Part shown: positions 25,090 through 35,180 of the stretch, piece after piece
How the letters are laid out: each line of letters opens with the position of its first letter
How positions within the stretch are numbered: the stretch's first letter is position 1
Assembly (NCBI GenBank): GCA_032622095.1
Contig: CP136062.1
Location: forward strand, 33,482,918 to 33,546,917
Direction: 5' to 3'
Source: Siphonodentalium dalli
Taxonomy: Eukaryota; Mollusca; Scaphopoda; Gadilida; Siphonodentaliidae
Length of the DNA: 64,000 nucleotides
Notes under the pieces: generated by a model
Databases searched by the model: none
Told to the model about the DNA's origin: nothing
Seen by the model: the letters and a program-made list of their open reading frames with translations, nothing else
Position numbers and translations under genes: made by a program

Positions 25090-28000
25090 GCAGCCATAAC
25101 ATTTTGACTTGATATTTCAATAACATTAATAAAATGTATTCAGCTATGAATTTCTATTTCTATATTTGAACGCTAATTTCAGAAAAAGTGTTAATTTTCT
25201 CAAGTCAACGCGACCAGACTTTGTCAGTAGCTCGTAAAACTTTTTCTTAGAAGGTGGGTTCCAATAGTGTTCGGATATGTATTTTACCCGCAGGTGCCTC
25301 AAGTTGGCGCACTTCATAACAAAATGGTATTCTTCACCCAGTTCATTTTTGCACAAGCTACATAAATCTCTTTTTGCTCCTCGCTTTCCCCATCTACTTG
25401 TTTCTACTTCCAATCTATGATTGCATGTACGTATTTTTATCAAATATTTTCTCAGACTGAAGGGGAAATCGATAATATAGTTTTCCAAGCGGAGGGTTGA
25501 CTTCAGTTCTTTGTAAAATATTCCTCGTGATGACGATTCTATATCTAACCACCATTGCTGAGTAAACTGGTCAATCAAAGTTTTGGTTATGTCTTTTTTC
25601 TGGCTGTCTATTAACTGTGCCTGGTTCGACCATGGCACGCCGAAACCAGCTGAGTGTATTATTGTTTTAGTAATGTTAATATGTCTAAATAGTTTACCGT
25701 CGTGTTCCATAAGACGAAACAAGATATCATATAGTTTCTTGGCCAGAACGGACCCCTCTCCCGTCATGAGTCTCGACCAGTAGCTTACTATTCTCTGCTT
25801 TGCCATTATGGCCAATGGGTATCTGCCCAGTTCCCCATACACCATGTAATTCGGAGTGCTGGTCTTCATGTGCATCAATATTTTGCAGAATTTTAAATGT
25901 ACGCTCTCAATTTCTTTCATATTTTCGAACCCCCATATTTCGCAGCCATATAACAAAATTGGAACTACAGTCGAGTCGAACAATTTAAGAGCGACCTCGA
26001 CTGATAAGTCTAGTTTCCTGACTTTACTCAGTAAGCCAAACATGGCTTTACAAGCGGTTTCTTTAATCATTTTGATTGCATTATGATATCGCCCGGTATA
26101 AAATAGTTTTACTCCCAAATAAGGAAACTCGTCCACAATATCTAATGATTTGTCGCATAATTTGAATTCCACATCTGTCACCACCCTCTCCCTGCTGAAA
26201 ATCATAACCTTGGTTTTACTAGTGTTCACGTTCAGTTTCCAAGATTCTGCAAAGTCGCTAAAAGCGTCAAGGGTACGTTGCATACTTACAAAATCTTCAG
26301 CGAACAGGACAGTATCATCGGCGTAGAGTAAACATATAAGTTTCAAATAAATGCCTAATTTGTCGTGGGAAACATTGTTCAACTCGGTCAGGCCATCAAC
26401 TACACAATCGTGCAGAAAATTTTCAAGATCGTTGATATAAATCGAAAAGAGGAAAGGGGAGAGCATCTCCCCCTGCCGTACTCCCACACTACAGGGGAAA
26501 AATTCGGACAGATGTTCATTTTGAGAAACACATGACTTCGTGCATTCATACATACTTCTAATTATTCGGAAAACTTTACCATTTATACCTTGTTTTAAAA
26601 GTTTGACCCACAGACCTTGTCGCCAAACTGTGTCGAAGGCTTTCTGGAAATCAACAATGTGCATACCAGTTTCTTATTGCTTTTTATGTACAACTCGATA
26701 ATACTCTGCAATATGAATAATCCGTCTGTAGTTGAATGCCCTTGTCTGAATCCAATTTGATTATCATTTATGACACCGTTTTCTTGGGCGAAAGTAGAAA
26801 GCCTTTTATTCAATACACTCGTAAATAACTTGCCTATAGCACTCAAGAGTGTGATCCCTCTATAGGAGTTCGGGTCACGTTTGTCCCCCCTTTTCTTGTA
26901 TAGGGGCAGTATTACACCCAAACCCCATTCTTTCGGGTATATTCCTGTGTCAAGAATTAAGTTAAAAAGCTTAGTATAACATGGGACCAGCACGTATGCC
27001 GTGGCTTTAATATATTCGTTACAGATACGGTCGTAGCCAGGGGCTTTCTTATTTTTCAATAATTTTATTGCGGTCCACACTTCTGGTTCAGTTATCGGAT
27101 CATGACATTTGTTTGACATTTTTATGTTCTTGTTATCAATACCCCTAATTACACACATCGCAAAGGTGCATATTCTGCAACAAATGAGAGCGAGAAACTA
27201 GCAATGTGCTTATATACGACGAAACGTATACGAGATTACGTGAAGACCATTTAATCAATTTGTTATTGTTCCCTGGTATAAGACAAAGTGCTAATCGTAA
27301 AATAATAAATTTAGCCCACTTCACTTGATTACAATAATCTGTATATAACCCTTTCATGGCGGAAGCTGCACTGGCGCAACAATAAAGAACTTAGTCGACC
27401 ATATATAATAGAATGCATTGGCCTAACAATTTTTTTCATTTTTTATCAATTTTTCTTACATTCTTTAATAATTTGTATCACTTTTTATTATTTTTTCTTC
27501 CATCCTATAACAATGTTTATAATTTTTTCTTACATTCTTTAACAATTTTATCATTTTTTTCTTACATTCTTTATCAATTTTCATCATTTTTTCTTACATT
27601 TTTTAAACTAAATATTATTTGTTTTCATTATTTCATACCTTCTTGAACAATTTCCTATAATTTTTTTTAGTTTTTCTTACATTTTTTCTTAAAATTATAA
27701 AAAATTATATAAAATTTGGAATAATGTTGTAATTGGGGCCCGGAATTAAGATTATGTCAGTCTTTAAATTACGATTGATGAATTTCTACGTCTAAATTAA
27801 AGATGATATATCTCTGCCGTGCCACCATTACAACCACAGTATACATTTGTAAAAATCCCGATTTCAAGATTATTCATAGATTTTTGTGAATAAATACAGA
27901 TAAATCTGAAGATGATGTAGATTATTGCGTGTAGAGAGTACTAGAGACATAACAAAATGGTTATCTATATCGTATATTCGCGATAAAATGTCTGATCTGC

Positions 28001-31000
28001 AGTTTGGTGTGCTGACTGTCAGACAGTTATGTACTATATACGGGTTATTTTGTGTATTTACAATCATCTTTCCGGTTAGTTAGTTTATTGATAATCAACT
28101 TACCGGTTAGTTTGTCGCCAAACAAGGAGAGGAACATGGTAAAGTTGAGGGGTCCGGGGGCTTCTTTGAGCATATCTTTTAGAGTTTGGTCCTGTGGCGT
28201 TCTTCCTGTAGAAGTAGATGTTTTACAAATGTTACCAATAAAGTATGAAGCCATAATGTATATAGACGCAGCGAAAGTCCCGCTGCAACCTCAATCAAAA
28301 TATTCCGATCCAGAATTAAGGCAATTCAACTATGTGGAGACCAAACACTCTTGTTATCGTCATCGCGGGTACAGTATACATGTTACACACAACTAATTAT
28401 TGTCCATAATCACTGTGTTAATTTTACTGTACATGTAGTTCCCGCCAGTGATGGGTTAAGCCTATTTGAACTTCAAGTGGTCAGTATTAGAGCGTCACCC
28501 GATACATCATTTGGTGACAAGAGACGTGCCCTTTTCGGCAATTTTTAGAACGATAATCTTGCGTGTCCACAACTACCCCATTTATTGTAAAAATATATCA
28601 GCAGCATACAAATATCCGGACCCATGCAATAACTTCGGGACACCACCAGACTCTTCCTGACGATATTTAACCAAAATGATCACCATATCTACGTATGCTA
28701 TGATTTTCTGTCCCCTCTCAGAGAATTTTCCCTAAAAGCTATTCAACCAATCCGAAGCGGGAATGTTTGTTTATGCTGATTCGAGTTACCCTACACAAAT
28801 TCAAGAAGTGTAACTCTATATAATTAGTTGCTTGTATCCTACGGGAAGGTATAACAAGAGGAGTAACTCTATAAGTGATAACTCACACTGAAGAGAGTCT
28901 GTTGATCCACGTTCGCAGTTGCACCGTGTTGTACTATCATACCGGTGCAATGTAGGATATGGTTGCTTGGGGGTATTGACGACTTTTGCTAATGTCGTAT
29001 ACGATAAGCCATCATATGTATTCAAAAGTCACTTGCATTTATTTTGTATATGGACATGTTGTTGTGAGTTCCCAATTTTGAATATTGCAACAGCTTTGAG
29101 CAAGACTGCATCAAAACTGTCTACGCAGAATAATTAATATCTCACACCACAATAAATTTACTAAAGCTAAGACCCACCGAGTGATGAATACATGTCTTTA
29201 AGGTCTTCGAGGTCGATGAAACCATCTCTGTTCTGATCGATCATAGTAAACGCCTGAAATTTAAATTGACAACTCTTGAATATAGGGTTAAAAGCTAATC
29301 GGGTAGGAAACAAACATGTGTACTTTGTTATTGACGTATAGGCACATGTACTTCTCCCACTTAAGTTATAGTATAAATGTGGTGACGACAAACAATTATT
29401 TGTATTTGTAAGCAGCTATCCATATGAAATTCTCACACAAATGAGCACAAGGTCGGCTCCGAAACAAAATTCGAAGTTATTACACTTTGGGAAATATAAC
29501 AAGTTTGGTGTATTATTAGTATTACATTAGTTATACTCTACTGCACGTGTTTCAGTTAACATGTAATAAACAATATAACATAGTCGAATTAGATCTTAAT
29601 CAGACTAACAATTATCACAAACTAGAAAACAATATCTGAATTGTGCGAATAGGCTTCATATGTTTTATTTACCAGTATACGTATATCGAATAAAGACCAG
29701 AGTATTTGGATAGGAATGTAAACGAACTATATACTGAACATTTGCTTACTGTTTGCGCGTTATGACATACGTATAACACATAACAAGCATTGGAGATTAT
29801 TAATTGGCTACAAGCAATGTACATGTAAACGGAATTAGTAAATAGAAGTCTAATTTGTTAAAACTAATTTCACGGGAAAGAAGTTTTAGGCCGAGTTGGA
29901 CTTTGACATCAACGCTTTTAATTATCAGAACAATCACAAATGCATTCCACTCTGTAATTGTCTTGGCAATAATTTCGCAATGGTTTAAAATTTGAACCAA
30001 CATTGAGATGATAAATAATCCACCACCGCCCTGCAACCATACACTTGGGTGTCATAGCAACTTATATTACATTCGCAACATGCGGTACAGTCTCTTTAAA
30101 ATCCGATGGAAATCTTATCAGATTTACTTCTCTGGAATTCATTATGCATATATTCAATTTCTCTATTGATTGGTTTTCCTTAATTTCATTGGTCGTGTCG
30201 CAGACTGGGTGCTATTTCAAGTGTTTGAAAGTCACAGCTAACTGCAAGGCAGAATATATTCTCTCTAAAACGTTGACGGTAATTCCAAACACTGCTTCGA
30301 GATTGGTATGTTTAAATAGCGGGATCAGAAGACAATGACATATTGACAATGTTCCCGCGCATATCGAGATACGATAAGTTTTATAATACAGGGTATATAT
30401 GATTAATTTAATGCGATACAAATAACTTATCGAAATCTTCGAGTATGTTTCAACCAACAATATTTATTACTGATTATGTATTCGCAGCCTCTAATATTTA
30501 TAACTATAATTTCACTAAATACATGTATTACGATTCTCTCAAACTACATCTACATCAGGCATGCACTCCATATTCGGAAACATTAGAAAGCCTCGTCGTC
30601 TCGATCAGGACGGAGAATAGATACAAGCCTGAGTTTATTGTACATAGCGGGGTAGCATCACTAAATTCACCCTCTAGGGACCTCATTCTGCAAATGACAA
30701 ACACCCTATGTCAAGGCTTGTGTAATCAGGGTTCATGCTGGCAGAAAAATTATTTTCGGCAATTTGTTTGCCATTTCGGAACTGTTTTTGGCCATTTTTC
30801 AGAAACTTTGGCCAAATTTAACAACCAAAATATAATAGGATTGTTGAGAAAACCAGAACAGTTCATAACCAGGTGACCTTTATATTGATATTGCGCAAGG
30901 ATAAACTAATATTTGACACATTTCGCAACTTGAACTACATGTACCGGGGGTGTGTAATAAAAGATATGCAGGAAGGTATACCGGTGTGGGTGGTCGCAGA

Positions 31001-34000
31001 GGCAAAAACGCATGTTTTATAACCTAATGCAATTGTTTTTATACTAGATCCCCGTCTTCATCGAAGTAGTATCTGCATGCATGGATAGGAATTCTAGATC
31101 CGAAAATCTGATAACATGCAGCATCGGCTTTTTATAGACACTCCGTGTGGCAATAAATCTTAATCCTTGCATTGTGGGAGCTACGCGGAGGATGCAGCAT
31201 ATATAAGAGAATGCACTGGCTTACGAGGTATAGGTAAATATTGTTAGGCCACTGTATTATCTTATAAATGCGAGGCTCCGAAAGGGAGACTCGCATATAT
31301 AAGATAATGCGTTGGCACCGTGTTTTCGCAAAATTCCAGGAAGCTCCAGTTATGGAAGGGTTAAATATAAACAAACAAGACACGGACGTATCGTAGAGTG
31401 TCCAAACTAAAATATTCTGTTTTGGATAACCTTATTTTCATTTTACGCGATTGTATGGCTTATTGACCTAATCTCCTGCAACTGATTAAGTATCATATAT
31501 ATGTGTCGGCGATGTGGAACATATGATGAACATAAGCTCGATTCATTATCTGACTAATAATCGACGGAGTGCTCTTGCAATTAACTGCGCGAAGATCCTA
31601 CACAGAAAACATAAACCATTGCAGTCAGTATTATGACACATCTACACATTTACATTACCAGTTTAAAGAAGTGCGAGCACAATACAAGTAAACGATTCAT
31701 AACCAGGTGACCTTTATATTGATATTGCACAAAGATAAACTAATATTTGACACATTTCGCACCTTGAACTACATGTACCGGGGTGGGTAATAACAGATAT
31801 GCAGGAAGGTATACCGGTGTGGGTGGGTAATAAAAGATATGCAGGAAGGTATACCGGTGCTGGTGGTTGCAGAGGCAAAACGCATGTTTGACATCCTCAT
31901 GCAATTGTTTTTACACTAAAGACCTTTTGTGCCCATATTTGACATTTGTAACAGTTTAAAACATTATAACTGCAACAACACCATATGTATGTTACTGGGA
32001 TACTCATATGGGCGTTAGTGGAGATGACATTAAGCTGTGGCATGTCGAGTATGGGACGGTGAAATGAAAAACTTGCTTTGCTTCCCGAGTCCCGACACCC
32101 TATGGAAAGAAACTTCGAGAAATGTAAAATTGAAATAAATAAACTTGTCCTGGTGTAACTAAGACATTTAAGCCTAGATCACTGTGTGCATGGAACAAGA
32201 GCGAGCAAATGTCTCAAATGTTAATGTGACTATCAATGGCTTGAAAATAACTGTCATCAGTGCATCAAACTAATCTGTGAATTATTTGTATGTGTATCAA
32301 CTCAGAATATGTATTACTGTCACACCTAAAGTATTCAAGTGCAGCATAGTGACTGCTTGTCATTTACTATAAAAGAAGTTTCTCCACTAGACTAACACAC
32401 GTGAAATGGAATAATGCTAGATAATGGGCTGGCTGACCAACTAATGTGGAAATAGTTACAAAATTATGGAATTATATGTATAATGCACAATGACCTAGGT
32501 TTGAAGATATCAGCAATTTATAAAAATAATATTTCCAATTGCAGCCTGGTAAAATATCCTCTCTGTGTATTTAGTTTCAAAATGTGTCAACTCTAGTTGA
32601 ATTGGAGCTTGACAACTGGTATGTCATGGCTATGTCTACAAAATGTCAATAGTTACTCGCAAGAGAAGATTGAGTTCACTGTCCTGAGATGTTATCAGCA
32701 TAAAATGTATTACAGCAAAAATAGCCAAGCTATTTTGTGGGTACCTACCAGCTTCTGGTGGATTAATACTTTATTTGTCCACTTCATAATGCATTAACAT
32801 TTTCATTTAGCATTGTCGAATTTAACCACCCAGGTAGACCTATTATAGTATCACCACACACTCACCTGGAAACCCCAATGCATGCATGTAGTAGACAATA
32901 TTAATACCTATCAGCGAGTATGTGGAAAATATCTTCATATTTGTCTGTATTAACATTTGTTTCAATTAAAACAGCTTCTGAAACAGGTTAAACTGTCATT
33001 TGAACTAAGGAGATAATTTCCCAGCCATATGCGTGATAGATATACGAAGGCTTTTTATGCGGTTTTAGCAGCTGGTTTTAGATAAAAAAAATAGTAAAAT
33101 TGGGGGGGGGGGGGTAAAACAAATTGGGAGTAAAACATATTTGTTTTCTTGCAGGTTTGGGGGTGATGGGTCACCGAAAATGCCACGTGCAAAAAAAAGG
33201 GCCTACCTTCCTGCAAATTGTTTACCCCCTCATTGTGTTCTCTCTAAAGAACACATGTCTGTTATGTGCAAAACCTGACATGTTCTATTTGTCACCCGAT
33301 GTCTTCTCGCGCAGAATATGTTTTCCACATACACGATTCCATTACCTTAACAGATGGAAATCAGATAGCTGAGAACAATGGTGCTCTGGACATGGCCTGA
33401 GTCAGAACACCTTGTGGAGAACATGTGTGTTCTATAAACACTTATTTATTGTCATACATGGAAACGAAAGGACTTGAATCTGCAATCTCAGACAACAGGA
33501 ACATATATTCAGGATCAAAGATCTGCAGTTACAACAAATATTTGCATTCGCATGTCCATTATTATTAGACTTGTACGGCTTAACAGTTTATGTGACTAAC
33601 ATATGTGATTTACCAATTCAAAGAATGGAATTTGTGTTGCCATATTAACTCTTTAATTAAAGCCCATCTAAACCATCACAAATGAGCGTAACATTATATA
33701 CCAGTATCTAGCAAAGTGTTCTTATCTGGATGGCTTTTCTTATCTTTAAAATATTTTGAATACAAAATTCTAAATAAACAGAATCACAATCAATTTCTCT
33801 AGAAGCCGACGCATTTCTTCTTTTTAAATAGAAATTAAAATAGAATTTACATTGAAGTGCCCTGCCCAATAAAACCATAAAGCCCACCAGCTGTACATGT
33901 ATGTTTGCTCTATCAGAAAAAATAGAACATTTCGAATATCTACGCAAGGAACATTATAATCTTCGATACAGACGTGGAAGTTACACATGACACTTAGCCC

Positions 34001-34799
34001 GAATTTGGGTTTTTTCACCGAAGAGACAAATATGACACTAATAGACATTCAATGGAGACAACAATACAATTGTGTTGATACATGTATTAGCCCGACGTAT
34101 GTCGGAGCTGAACAATGTAAATTTTTCGAAACATACAAGAATACTAGACATACCAGTGCGATACATATCCGAGTTCAAACATTCCGGATTTAGACCTCGA
34201 AATTGAACTTTTTTATTTATTAAAGAGCCATAAGAAACGTGGGCAAATTATCCCGAATCTCTCTAAAGCTACACGTTAAACTTGAACCGTGTTAATTATT
34301 CGAGATACACAAGAAGGACGTTATTAGACATAAAATGCTCTACAACAAACGTGCCCAAATTATCCCAACCTCTTTCAGTTCCTGTATTTGCCTCTTATTA
34401 AGCATGGCAAAAATATTAGACGTAGCACGCTGGGCGCGTTTTGGTTGACGCTTCTGAAATGAAAAAAAAATGAAACATATTGTGGTTAAGAATGTAGCCC
34501 CCTTTCAGTGCCACGTCCGATTTTTGTATCAACCCATATTTCCTCGATCATTTTTCAAATTTATTGATTATAATAATGTGATACATTGATGGAAAGAGCT
34601 CTTAGAGCTCTTTCCATCAATGTATCACATTGTTATAATCAATAAATTTGAAAAATGATCAAGGAAATATAGGTTGATACAAAAATCGGACTTGGCACTG
34701 GAAGGGGTATGTACAACCTACCTCTTTTATCTCCTGCATGGTTTTCTGTGGAAGCCTATTAAAGACGTTTGACGTCGAACGCTCTGATCTCTTCGGTTT
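12995..34799 (-). CDS. Myosin regulatory light chain, six joined exons
   Basis: Six minus-strand coding exons (34799-34722, 29253-29178, 28205-28104, 21675-21597, 18185-18137, 13093-12995) join in phases 0, 1, 1, 2, 0 into 160 codons ending in a stop. The product is an EF-hand subunit that clamps the IQ motif of the myosin II heavy-chain neck. The N-terminal part has [10 protein letters not shown], matching the Thr-Ser site phosphorylated by myosin light-chain kinase in relatives. EF-hand 1 has a complete loop ([12 protein letters not shown]). [17 protein letters not shown] and [11 protein letters not shown] mark the later lobes, whose loops are degenerate, as usual for the family. The start codon is not certain; a phase-compatible candidate exon lies at 36358-36320. 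The introns are 1-6 kb and packed with repeats, and one contains a sense LINE. Whether it is a muscle or non-muscle isoform is not decidable here. Confidence 0.95.
13285..13975. repeat. 80-84-bp tandem repeat in the last MRLC intron
   Basis: About eight units, each with CACGCTCTTTATTATTACCA, then CTGGAATATATTAACAAGGA, a second CCCTCTTTACTATTACC, and ATGTTATTAACAAT. Each unit itself looks like an ancient dimer. It starts about 190 bp upstream of the terminal exon's acceptor. Open frames inside are by-products. Confidence 0.95.
14869..14990. repeat. Hairpin with GTTGGTGTG...CACCAACAC arms
   Basis: Arms of about 30 bp (near TTTGTTGATAC and its complement GTATCAACAAA) enclose a loop of about 45 bp that itself contains an inverted pair (AAGGATA...TATCCTT). 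Probably a small foldback element. Confidence 0.75.
15050..15108. repeat. Compact hairpin with GGGAATTCGGTAAA arms
   Basis: The left arm GGGAATTCGGTAAA, followed by AGAATAGAC, has its complement on the right. The loop is only about 12 bp. It is nearly perfect over 24 bp per arm, and weaker pairing continues outward. Confidence 0.85.
16765..16860. repeat. Short tandem repeat, about 26 bp x 3
   Basis: Three partial copies of TTAAAAAATAATGCCCACGG with a short remainder. The third is diverged. Confidence 0.8.
17276..17533. mobile_element. Foldback MITE, rearranged copy
   Basis: Begins GCTCTAATTAATCGACTCC and ends GGAGTCGATTATTTAGAGC. It matches the 11134-11323 element, but one inner arm segment (TTTCCGATGAATGGCAACAA) is duplicated, making it about 65 bp longer. 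The duplication probably arose by unequal pairing of the hairpin arms. Confidence 0.85.
17595..17700. repeat. 33-bp tandem repeat, 3 copies
   Basis: Three copies of a unit containing GCGCTATTTATAAGAGGGGA and ACGAAAGCATGG, just after an AACGCTCTTTATTAT word shared with other repeats in the window. Confidence 0.85.
18137..18185 (-). CDS. MRLC exon: [17 protein letters not shown]
   Basis: A 49-bp microexon, phase 2 in and phase 0 out. The first base completes the Tyr codon begun in the previous exon, giving [17 protein letters not shown]. The acceptor is CTTTACAG-like and the donor is GAG|GTGAGT. A hairpin lies about 250 bp upstream of it in the transcript direction. Confidence 0.95.
18430..18495. 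repeat. Hairpin near MRLC microexon
   Basis: GGAATTTACAAAACGAGTCC and its near-complement GGACGAGTTTTGTAAATTTC flank a loop of about 12 bp. It lies in the intron about 250 bp upstream (transcript direction) of the 49-bp exon. Confidence 0.8.
18997..20688. mobile_element. 1.7-kb foldback element in MRLC intron
   Basis: The outer arms (about 18997-19125 and 20575-20688, GC-rich, sharing TTCTAACGTCCGTAGCAGTT) are inverted copies. A second inverted pair lies inside (19396-19481 and 19622-19707, ending AAAACTTTCATG). The interior between arms is rich in TACACA/TGTGTA words in both orientations. I see no transposase frame. It looks like a composite, non-autonomous DNA transposon. Confidence 0.7.
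20270..20385. repeat. CATACAGTCATACAGACACA microsatellite-like block
   Basis: Irregular short repeats of CATACA, CAGTCATA and GACACACA. They are embedded in the foldback element's interior. Confidence 0.8.
20950..21607. repeat. 47-bp minisatellite, 14 copies, copies a splice donor
   Basis: Fourteen copies in exact 47-bp register fill this interval. In transcript orientation each unit contains CCGGAAGCATA|GTGAGT: the last 11 bases of the upstream MRLC exon plus its 5' splice site, followed by 30 bp of intron ending in GGGTGAATG. The copy touching the exon is the true exon end. The other 13 lie in the intron, all with intact GTGAGT; the most distal has GCACA in place of GCATA. Unit-to-unit divergence is very low. 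Confidence 0.98.
21597..21675 (-). CDS. MRLC exon: third EF-hand, donor in minisatellite
   Basis: 79 bp, phase 1 in and phase 2 out. It encodes [20 protein letters not shown] and then HIPEA, with Tyr split over the intron. The acceptor is CATATGCAG and the donor is GCATA|GTGAGT. The last 11 exonic bases and the donor are the first copy of a 47-bp tandem repeat that continues into the intron. Confidence 0.95.
21797..22218. repeat. 29-bp minisatellite, about 14 copies
   Basis: Units contain CCTAAATACTCACATATGTT and then CACATTGTA, with GGA or GAA replacing GTA in some. It lies in the MRLC intron about 120 bp upstream (transcript direction) of the exon whose donor is multiplied. Confidence 0.97.
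22447..22592. repeat. 20-bp tandem repeat, about 7 copies
   Basis: Near-identical units TATGGCCTATTTAATGTCGA, with the first one variant (GTGGG). Confidence 0.97.
22930..23365. repeat. Tandem duplication of about 210 bp
   Basis: Two adjacent diverged copies share GGTTTCGCAAACGCAACGGA, TAATTACGACGTCGTTTATG and CCGTAGCCGCGATGTC. No protein is encoded. Probably a simple duplication inside the intron. Confidence 0.85.
23680..23722. repeat. Small GC-rich hairpin
   Basis: GGGGTGGCA...TGCCACCCC with partly paired inner bases (CAGTCTAGTCTG). A stable short stem-loop in the MRLC intron. Confidence 0.7.
23925..24140. repeat. Decayed TTAA-MITE fragment
   Basis: Contains repeated AAAGAATGTAAGAAA-type words and then TATACAAGAGAATGTATTGGC followed by ACAGGG. 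These match the spacer and palindrome arm of the TTAA MITE. The ends are lost. Confidence 0.6.
24141..25050. other. MRLC intron, nothing coding recognised
   Basis: Includes a purine-rich GAAGAA tract at about 24825-24920. No exon-like segment fits the MRLC. Confidence 0.45.
25055..25090 (-). repeat. (GTT)n tail of LINE
   Basis: A trinucleotide run (CAA on the plus strand) directly at the 3' end of the minus-strand LINE. A simple-repeat tail is normal for some LINE clades that lack poly(A). Confidence 0.75.
25144..27160 (-). pseudogene. LINE reverse transcriptase with frameshift
   Basis: Minus-strand LINE within an MRLC intron, in sense orientation. Codons from about 27158 give [18 protein letters not shown] and [10 protein letters not shown] one-base frame change near 26650 separates this from [28 protein letters not shown] and the YADD box ([10 protein letters not shown]). 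The C-terminal part has a zinc-ribbon-like [20 protein letters not shown]. The endonuclease is absent (5' truncation), and a (GTT)n tail ends the copy. It is the same family as the copies at 48.5 and 52.8 kb. Not functional because of the frameshift and truncation. Confidence 0.92.
27345..27700. repeat. Decayed TTAA-MITE with amplified spacer
   Basis: Starts near TAACCCTTTCATGG, passes a palindrome-arm remnant (ATAATAGAATGCATTGGC), and then contains about eight variable copies of TTCTTACATTCTTT separated by T-rich linkers. The word is the spacer of the TTAA MITE, here amplified. Confidence 0.65.
28104..28205 (-). CDS. MRLC exon: [11 protein letters not shown] segment
   Basis: 102 bp, phase 1 on both sides, acceptor CTTCTACAG and donor ACCG|GTAAGT. 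It encodes [20 protein letters not shown] and continues [13 protein letters not shown], the most diagnostic MRLC signature (second EF-hand, which lacks a normal loop). Confidence 0.97.
29178..29253 (-). CDS. MRLC exon: EF-hand 1
   Basis: 76 bp, phase 0 in and phase 1 out, encoding [17 protein letters not shown] and then the exit helix LKDMYSSL. The loop has Asp at positions 1, 5, 9 and 12 and Asn at 3, so it should bind Mg2+ or Ca2+. The acceptor is TTTAAATTTCAG. The donor GTGGGT is the weakest of the gene, but the join restores the Gly of SLGR. Confidence 0.95.
29254..30867. other. MRLC intron, nothing recognised
   Basis: No further MRLC exon or alternative EF-hand exon found. A 143-codon frame on the plus strand at 30445-30876 has no recognisable domain and overlaps a dispersed repeat at its end. 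Confidence 0.45.
30868..31045. repeat. Dispersed repeat, copy 1
   Basis: Shares GTGACCTTTATATTGATATT and GATATGCAGGAAGGTATACC with 31698-31920. A third diverged relative is at 34870-35180. Non-coding. Confidence 0.85.
31160..31364. mobile_element. TTAA-bounded MITE, second subfamily
   Basis: A 205-bp segment starting TTAATCCTTGCATTGTGGGA and ending in a diverged inverted copy (TTATGGAAGGGTTAA). Inside are one-and-a-half copies of the ATATAAGAGAATGCA palindrome arm seen in the 10.5-kb family. It shares the core but has different terminal sequence. Confidence 0.65.
31698..32100. repeat. Dispersed repeat, copy 2 with internal duplication
   Basis: Matches 30868-31045. The phrase GATATGCAGGAAGGTATACC is duplicated with its GTGGGTAATA lead. 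The right part (GGGACGGTGAAATGAAAAAC) continues the family as in the 34.9-35.2 kb copy. Confidence 0.8.
32101..34497. other. MRLC intron, mostly unassigned
   Basis: Contains a G-run at about 33105-33115 and GAACA/TGTTC words in both orientations at about 33235-33440. No coding exon supported. Confidence 0.4.
34498..34708. mobile_element. Near-perfect 210-bp palindrome beside MRLC donor
   Basis: Two arms of about 103 bp are inverted copies with few mismatches, running from CCCCCTTTCAGTGCCACGTC to a centre at about 34603 (AGAGCTCTTAGAGCTCT). The right arm ends 8 bp before the donor hexamer of the 34722-34799 exon, so the pre-mRNA would carry a very long hairpin immediately after the splice site. 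Probably a foldback transposable element. Confidence 0.93.
34722..34799 (-). CDS. MRLC exon: phosphorylation site and LPQK helix
   Basis: 26 codons from [13 protein letters not shown] to MQEIKE. The acceptor is TTCTGAAACAG and the donor is GAG|GTAGGT, phase 0 on both sides. It carries the conserved Thr-Ser phospho-acceptor pair and the RLPQK motif leading into the first EF-hand helix. A near-perfect palindrome begins 8 bp beyond the donor hexamer. The acceptor could instead lie a few codons further in. Confidence 0.88.
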
Positions 34800-34869
34800 C
34801 TGTTTCAGAAGTGAAATATCTCGTACGATAACGATTAATCTTTAAGATGACGTCACAGACAACATTCTA

Positions 34870-35180
34870 CAAGGCCCACATATTTCCGCCACCCATGCAT
34901 GGGGGGGGGGGTAGCAAACACAAAATCAGGAAGGTATGTCTGGGTATCTGGGTGGTTCGAGAGGCAGAAAATGCTGTATTACAACCTCATGCACATTTAT
35001 TTTTTACTAAAATGCTTTTGTGTCCGTATATGACATATGCGACAGTATAACTGCAAACACACCATATTTTTGTTATGTTACTAGGACCTCATAGTGGAGA
35101 TGTCATTAAGCAATGAGATCTATCATATGGGACGGTGATGTGAAAAAATGTCCTTCCCGACACCATTCGGAAACAACTCG
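34870..35180. repeat. Dispersed repeat, copy 3
   Basis: Diverged match to 31800-32100, including CAGGAAGGTAT, CTCATGCA, GACATATGCGACAG-like and GGGACGGTGATGTGAAAAA phrases. Starts beside a G-run at 34901-34911. Confidence 0.75.

Noticed and set aside
30445-30876. 143-codon plus-strand frame
   Set aside because: No recognisable domain, odd composition, and its end runs into a dispersed repeat.
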